From contig OZ037931.1 of the NCBI GenBank assembly GCA_964035575.1, positions 319,567 through 383,566 on the forward strand: a stretch of DNA of 64,000 bases, given 5' to 3'. The DNA comes from Rhynchopus sp. YZ270_cl-10 (taxonomy: Eukaryota > Euglenozoa > Diplonemea > Diplonemida > Diplonemidae). The notes below the pieces were generated by a model. It was not told the origin of the DNA. It did no database searches and saw nothing but the letters and a program-made list of their open reading frames with translations. Positions 58,175 through 64,000 of this stretch are shown one piece after another; positions within the stretch are counted from its first letter, which is position 1; each line of letters starts with the position of its first letter. The position numbers were made by a program, and so were the translations under genes.

Positions 58175-60737
58175 ATGCTAACAGGACGCGGCATGGCCGT
58201 GTTCCGACAGATGCGTGCGGTAGTAGAGTTTGCAACTCTCAAGCAGAATGCCGCAAATTCCGGGGGTACGTGGAAATTCGCCTCTCCACCGAAGATGCCA
58301 ATAGACTCGGGTTTTGGTGTTGTCGCAATCAGGAACAAGGGCTTGAAGGGAGAGCCGGTGCCGAAGGCCGGCCTCGTGGCTGCCTCGGATGTTGCACTCC
58401 GTGACATCGCGGCGATGAGTGCGCACAAAGCGGAGGACCAGCTCATCCATGGCGTGCCGTATGTCGTGCGTAAGCAGGGTGCCGACGCTCTTGCTGCACA
58501 CATCGAGTACCCAGACCATAATAGTGATCGCTATTCCCTGCCGTGCAACACAGGCCCTACAGGCTCGGGGAAGACTGTGCTCCAACGTCAGAACATGCTG
58601 CAGGTGGCGCGCGACTTCGGGTTCTTGGCGGTGGAGATTGAGTTCAACGGGATTCAGACTGTTGAGTACGAGAATAAACCGATCTTCGCCCGGCTTGTTG
58701 CCACTCTCTTGTCCTACCTGCCGAAGAGCCAGGGCCTGGACTGGACTGAGTTCCACGAGAGTGAAGCAGACTTCACGCGGCGTGTTGCCAAACGAATCTT
58801 GTGCTACCTTCCGAAGTACCAGGGCCTGGATTGGTCGGATTGCTTGAAAGCAATCACGAAGGACTTCGATGGGAAGGACAAGTCTCCACTGGACGATGTT
58901 ACGAGAGCAGTGGAGGAGCTGAAGAAGGCACTGAACCACGAGGGCCCCGTGTTGCTCGCAGTGGACGAGCTAGCCACGGCCCCCGGCAACAAAAAGCGCA
59001 ACCTGTCTACACTATGTCGGATCATGGACCAGTCGATGCGCTTGTCCGCCGACAAGAGGATCTTTCTTGCCGTGTCTGTGTACAACCTCGTGGACCTGGG
59101 GGCGCTCGCCTCACAGTCGAGGCGCAACCTGGTGCACCAGGAGCTGCCACCAATCCTGCCGGTGTTGCTGGACTCTGCTGTGTTGACGCGCTCGCCGGTC
59201 TGGCTGCAGGTGTTCTTCAGCAAGGAGAAGCGTGAGGAGATAGGGCTGAAGTTGACGAGTGACATGGGAGGCGTCCCGAAGCTGCTGGCCGAGAGCGGGG
59301 GTCACCCGCGACGGATCCAAGCTCTGATCGGGGAAGTGGATAAGATCGGCCGCCGTGTGCTGGGTAATGCGGTGAGAAAGGCAAAAAGGAATAAGACGAC
59401 CGTCGAAGAGTCTGAGGTGCTGCCGTCGTTGCTGCAGTCAGTGGATACTTGGAAGATAGAGTGCCTGCTGGCAATGAACAAAAAGATCAATCTTCGTGAC
59501 ATAGGGGGAGAACTTTCATATTTCGTGACGAGTGAGAAGTGTGGTGGCGTGTATGGAGGGGTCTGGAACGCAGTTCTTGTGCTGCTGAAGTTGCGCCGAG
59601 CGCCCAGTGTTGTGTATATAGATATGGATAGAGTTTCGCTTGTGCTGCTGAAATACTTGTTCACGACGGTGAACATGAACCACCCCGACGCAAAGATTCT
59701 GCGACGCGCAACCATTCTGCACTACCAGTTGGTGCCGCGCGGTGAGCGTCACGTCGGGTACCTGCCGCTGCCCGCACTGCAGCAGTTCTGTGTGGAAGGG
59801 CTGGGCAAGAGCAGCAACAAGAAGGTTAGGTCTTTTCTTGAACACGCGAAAGGTGTTGCGGACGCCAATCTTTCTGCCACCAGCGACACGAAGGCGAAGG
59901 AGAGGAGCAAGCACTTCGAGATGGGCATGTTCCACGCACTCTGTGGAGCGGTCCTCGCAAAGGATGGTCTCACAGAGGGCATGTTTCGCCGTTCACCAGA
60001 CAACCTGCCGGAGACTAGGTGCACAGAGATCGAGTGGGCTAAAGACGTCAAGCTCTTCCCGAATGCGGTGGAGAAGGGGACGACGCTTCGCGTGTGTGAC
60101 GAAGCGACGCTCCGTCGCATCTCTCAAGTCGGTGCGTTCGACGCCCAGAAGGAGGAGAAGTCGTTCAAAGGACTTGCGTTTGTTCCAACGGATGAGTGGA
60201 ATACGTGCTGCGACTTTGTGTTGGTGCTGCCGACTGCGTGCCCAACTGCGGGGCGTGTTGTGTTCGCTGTGCAGTGCAAGCACTATGTGGAGGATGCGGC
60301 GGCTGCTGGGAGAGGACTTGAAGCTCTGGCACAATTGCGCTATGGGAGGCATTGCTTCGATGCGGAGAAAGTGTTCCTAAAGAAGAAGACGAACGACGCT
60401 CCCGAATGGTATGCCCACCCGTGGGGGATTTCCGTGTCTCGGACTGCATGAATTTTTATACAGGATTGAAAATACGTTTTGGAAGAACTTCTGCAAAATC
60501 GTCGATCAAAACAAGGACACGAGAGTGGTGTTTGTGCTGGCGACAGTGAACGAGCTGCCGCAGACGTGTGAGGAGAGCGTGCTCCAGCGGTTGAACCTTC
60601 CGGACGAGGTGAAGTACACGAGCACCAAGCTGCAGGAGGACGAGGGGTTGATGGACCTGCAACACATGTGCGATTGGTGCCCCACTGTGGGGTACGGTGC
60701 GTTGCTGGCGGAGAAGTTGCGGGAGTTTCCAATTTAG
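58175..60737 (+). CDS. RHS/Crinkler-like P-loop NTPase with C-terminal nuclease-like domain, two exons
   Basis: Exons 58175-60408 and 60464-60737, 835 residues. Walker A GPTGSGKT lies near residue 130 and Walker B LLAVDELA near 262, as in the STAND-like ATPases of retrotransposon-hot-spot and Crinkler proteins. A segment around YLPKSQGLDW is duplicated in tandem (residues about 180-225). A restriction-endonuclease-like motif, CCDFVLVL ... VVFAVQCKHY (about 677-704), has Gln where many relatives have Glu. Without splicing the frame ends SVSRTA. Removing a 55-bp GTATGC...ACAG intron in phase 2 joins APEW to IENTFWKNF and adds 90 residues, including TRVVFVLATVNELPQ. Members of this family accompany retroelement-rich regions, but the role here is unknown. 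A pyrimidine tract and CAG precede the ATG. Confidence 0.72.
60409..60463 (+). other. Intron of the NTPase-nuclease gene
   Basis: 55 bp, GTATGC donor, TTTTTATACAG acceptor, phase 2. Much shorter than the other introns here. It is supported by continuous, compositionally similar coding sequence on both sides. Confidence 0.65.
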
Positions 60738-60817
60738 GTGGCTAAACCAGGCTTCGAGCTAACTTTTGGAAAAAAATTTGAAAAATCGTGTTTCCAGGGC
60801 TTATTCACGGTGGCTTG

Positions 60818-60966
60818 GTCAGGTGACTGACCAGGCTCTGACCAAGCTAAAAACATGACCAAGGGGGCTTGGTCATGACCAAGCCCCCCCTTGGTCATGA
60901 CCGAGGGGGGGCCTGGTCATGACCAAGGGGGGGCTTGGTCAGACCAGGCCCCCCCTTGGTCATGAC
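60818..60966. repeat. Palindrome cluster TTGGTCATGACCAA with C/G runs
   Basis: Repeated perfect palindrome TTGGTCATGACCAA and shortened forms, linked alternately by runs of seven G and seven C. Successive blocks are therefore complementary to each other and can form several alternative cruciforms. Confidence 0.85.
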
Positions 60967-61031
60967 GGGTAAAAATGCACGGTGGGGGGTTTGAAAACCC
61001 TGCAAAAAAAAAACAAAATAAGAGCACAAAG

Positions 61032-61350
61032 CATGTATACTGTGTATACTGTGTATACTGTGTATACTGTGTATACTGTGTATACTGTGTATACTGTGTA
61101 TACTGTGTATACTGTGTATACTGTGTATACTGTGTATACTGTGTATACTGTGTATACTGTGTATACTGTGTATACTGTGTATACTGTGTATACTGTGTAT
61201 ACTGTGTATACTGTGTATACTGTGTATACTGTGTATACTGTGTATACTGTGTATACTGTGTATACTGTGTATACTGTGTATACTGTGTATACTGTGTATA
61301 CTGTGTATACTGTGTATACTGTGTATACTGTGTATACTGTGTATACTGCG
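61032..61350. repeat. 9-bp satellite TATACTGTG
   Basis: About 35 near-perfect copies of the 9-mer. It ends at a module containing TTGACCCCACCAC. Non-coding. Confidence 0.95.
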
Positions 61351-61451
61351 GAAATTGACCAAAAACGAGAACTTGTCCATTTCGGCGAATTGACCCCACC
61401 ACTGGCCGGGCGGATTCCGGAAATGCAAATGCCGGCGTTAAAAAGCTCACC

Positions 61452-62307
61452 ACAGGGCTATTTCTAAATATGGGGTCCGGGGGCCCAAAATCCAACCCGG
61501 GACACAATTTTTTTGGCAGATTTATTTCGTGCCAAAAACGTCCTTATTTGCATTTTTGGGATTCACCCGCGCAGTGGTGGGGTCAATCTCGAAAATTGGA
61601 CAATTTTTTGACCACTTAAATTTTTGAAAATATGAGCCCGGTCACTAATACGTGGGGCCCATTTTCGGCCAAAAAATGCTGCTCAAAAAAATTTTACCCT
61701 GAAAATTTTTTCAGCCCCAAAACATACTGCGATTGGAATTTCCGGAATCTGTCCGCGCTGTGGTGGGGTCAATTTGCCGAAATGGCCAAGTTCTTGGTTT
61801 TGGTCAAAATGAGTGTAAGGTAAAGGGGCCAAGGTAAATCCCACAACCCAGATTTTCTCTCCCAGATGCTGAAACATGAAAATGCCCGAAAACACCGGCA
61901 TTTGCATTTCCGGAATCCGTCCGTTCTGTGGTGGGGTCAATTTGCAGAATTGGGCAAGTTCTTGGTTTTTGCTAAAATGAGTACGGTGCCAGTGTCATGT
62001 TAGTGTAGAGAACAAGTTTTCTAAGAAATCCCCTCATAGTGCCTCCGGCACGCGGCCTGGTGCGCCCTCTAGGATTTTTCAGAATACACCAAAACCCCCG
62101 TTATTTGCACAATCCGGAAGAAAACTTTTCAACAAAAAAAAAATCGGCAACTTTCTTCAATCAGAAAGCCCATCACCCCCCTCTTGGTAAGTACTGTAGT
62201 ACGTGCAAATTTTTTGGCAGCCCTGTATATAAGCCCCGTGCAAATTTTTTGGCAACTTTCATTTTCCAAAAATCAGGGACAGGGACAGGTTTTTAGAAAT
62301 AGCCCTG
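61452..62307. mobile_element. hAT-like non-autonomous DNA transposon, copy B (inverted)
   Basis: 856 bp, reverse complement of 8883-9734 with scattered differences. Termini CAGGGCTATTTCTAAA and complement. Exact 8-bp duplication GCTCACCA at 61444-61451 and 62308-62315. Contains the three TTGACCCCACCAC-type modules. Confidence 0.88.
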
Positions 62308-62702
62308 GCTCACCAACGAAAAAAAAAAATTTTTTTTTTTTCCAACACCCGTGCAGGGCGCGCGCTAAATCCACACCCTCACACCCGGTTTTTTCGAGGT
62401 TTTTTCGCGGTACAAAAATTTTTTGATTACACGATTTCCTTAAGAAAATCAGAGAATCCCATATTATACAGTAAGGGCACTTCAGATAGTTTTTGGACAC
62501 ACATGTGACCCCACCGTGGAGAGCAATCGGCTCGCGCAATCAAAAGAAAGCAGAGAAAAGGGGAAAGAAAAAAGAAAAAAGTTGGGTACCGTGCGCCTGC
62601 GGCGCTACCTGTTCCCTACCCCCCCATGATGTACTTATGTATATTCCACCTGATTTTGACCATGTTTTCCGGTGTTTTCCGGTGTTGGCCGGTGAAGTCA
62701 CG

Positions 62703-63198
62703 GTACTGTGTACTGTGTACTGTGTACTGTGTACTGTGTACTGTGTACTGTGTACTGTGTACTGTGTACTGTGTACTGTGTACTGTGTACTGTGTACTGT
62801 GTACTGTGTACTGTGTACTGTGTACTGTGTACTGTGTACTGTGTACTGTGTACTGTGTACTGTGTACTGTGTACTGTGTACTGTGTACTGTGTACTGTGT
62901 ACTGTGTACTGTGTACTGTGTACTGTGTACTGTGTACTGTGTACTGTGTACTGTGTACTGTGTACTGTGTACTGTGTACTGTGTACTGTGTACTGTGTAC
63001 TGTGTACTGTGTACTGTGTACTGTGTACTGTGTACTGTGTACTGTGTACTGTGTACTGTGTACTGTGTACTGTGTACTGTGTACTGTGTACTGTGTACTG
63101 TGTACTGTGTACTGTGTACTGTGTACTGTGTACTGTGTACTGTGTACTGTGTACTGTGTACTGTGTACTGTGTACTGTGTACTGTGTACTGTGTACTG
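62703..63198. repeat. 7-bp satellite TACTGTG
   Basis: About 70 perfect copies of the 7-mer TACTGTG, which equals the 9-mer at 61 kb minus TA. Confidence 0.95.
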
Positions 63199-63584
63199 GC
63201 TGTCCGAAAGACCTGAAAATGACCCTTGTTTACGAGTATGGGTTCATATTTTGTGAAAATTTAAGTCACCAAAATTTTGTCCATTTTTCCGTATATCCCC
63301 CACCACAGCCCGGGATTTTCTCGGAAATGTAACATGACCCTGATTTTTCTGCCCCCCTTCACATACTTCCTGTAGGTACATTTTTTTGGACCCGATATCC
63401 ATTTTTTCGGGAAATTTCCGAAAAGTTAGCGCGCGCCCTGCACCCGTGGGGAAAAAAATTTTTATACACCACCCCCCCAAAAATGCATGCTAACAAAGTG
63501 CTAACAAACTGCTAAATAATACCCTTTTTTTTTGGGTTCAGCCACACCATATACGTATACTTTAATAGCTCCCCCCCAGTAACC

Positions 63585-63619
<35 letters not shown>

Positions 63620-64000
63620 GGAGGGGTGGTCAGGGTGTTTCCTAATTTGCTTCCGCTTCCGGGGATTTTGAAAAAATTGGCCAGGGAAAAAATTTGCGGG
63701 AAAAAATTAGGGACGTGTTTAAAGTGCTTATTTTTTTGGTATTTTTCCGAAAAAAGTATGTTTGCTGTTCTGGATCGCTCCAATCATTTAAATAAAGCAG
63801 TTTTCGGGAATTTTTATTTTCACCGATGTTGGGTACCGTGCGCCTGCGGCGCTGCCTGTTCCTACCAGTTTCTACAGGCAAACACTTGGCCCCCTTTACC
63901 TTACACTGACGGGTTTTGACCAAAACCAAGGACTTGTCCATTTCGTCAAATTGACCCCACCACAGAACGGGCGGATTCCGAAAATGCAAATGCCGGTGTT
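63199..64000. other. Repeat-derived region at the right edge
   Basis: Holds diverged hAT-like interior modules near 63215-63330 and 63920-64000 (TTGACCCCACCACAGAACGG), the module GTACCGTGCGCCTGCGGCGC near 63836, and a small-MITE end GTTCAGCCACACCA near 63537. No gene seen. Confidence 0.5.

Noticed and set aside
60411-60737. Separate small gene after the NTPase
   Set aside because: It lacks a plausible start of its own and is better explained as the second exon, joined in phase 2 through a 55-bp intron.
61032-63198. CRISPR array
   Set aside because: The repeats are direct short satellites without unique spacers, in a eukaryotic context.

Overview
This window is nuclear DNA of a unicellular, flagellated eukaryote. 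Evidence: GT-AG introns with GTATG donors, a mitochondrial-type presequence on a methylmalonyl-CoA epimerase, a 2719-residue CFAP46-like axonemal protein, membrane-anchored astacins, and dense eukaryotic transposons. Every supported gene lies on the + strand. Many start codons sit a few bases after a pyrimidine tract plus AG. The strand bias, a gag-recombinase-RT retroelement order like trypanosomatid VIPER, an RHS/Crinkler-like NTPase-nuclease and a four-TM amastin-like protein make a euglenozoan-like lineage plausible, but the sequence alone does not prove it.

Layout. 1-350: intron (with a foldback element) and last exon of an unidentified gene. 1335-13261: three tandem, near-identical secreted/membrane astacin metalloproteases, with an 852-bp hAT-like element inserted behind copy 2 and a SINE-like repeat behind copy 3. 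14794-15600: dual-specificity phosphatase. 16253-17122: two-exon methylmalonyl-CoA epimerase with a 78-bp MITE in its intron. 17758-19863: pseudokinase fused to leucine-rich repeats. 20062-20359: hAT-type MITE.

20473-35590 is a composite satellite. Pyrimidine arrays of CCCCTCT or CCCTCT separate 300-400 bp units of four types (A-D). Each unit starts with a three-way-junction-like structure and has its own inverted terminal sequences. Two type-B units each carry a 4.5-kb tyrosine-recombinase retrotransposon at exactly the same point, flanked by a 34-bp direct repeat. Two other type-B units are intact empty sites. Copy 2 of the element has a 12-nt deletion that removes the recombinase's conserved histidine motif.

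35644-43803: CFAP46-like central-apparatus protein with a PDZ-like insert. 45282-45947: four-TM membrane protein. 45948-51928: AT-rich, largely gene-free. 51929-52475: three-exon 58-residue DPY-30/RIIa-type dimerization protein. 53498-54616: beta-propeller-like protein. 54617-58174: repeats. 58175-60737: NTPase-nuclease gene whose C-terminus is recovered by splicing a 55-bp intron. 60738-64000: palindromes, 9-mer and 7-mer satellites, and an inverted second copy of the hAT-like element.

Functional links are limited. CFAP46 and the small DPY-30/RIIa protein fit a motile flagellum, the astacins fit a cell-surface proteolytic role, and the epimerase belongs to mitochondrial propionate metabolism. 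The most interesting material is the satellite/retroelement system and a covarying hairpin element found downstream of several genes.
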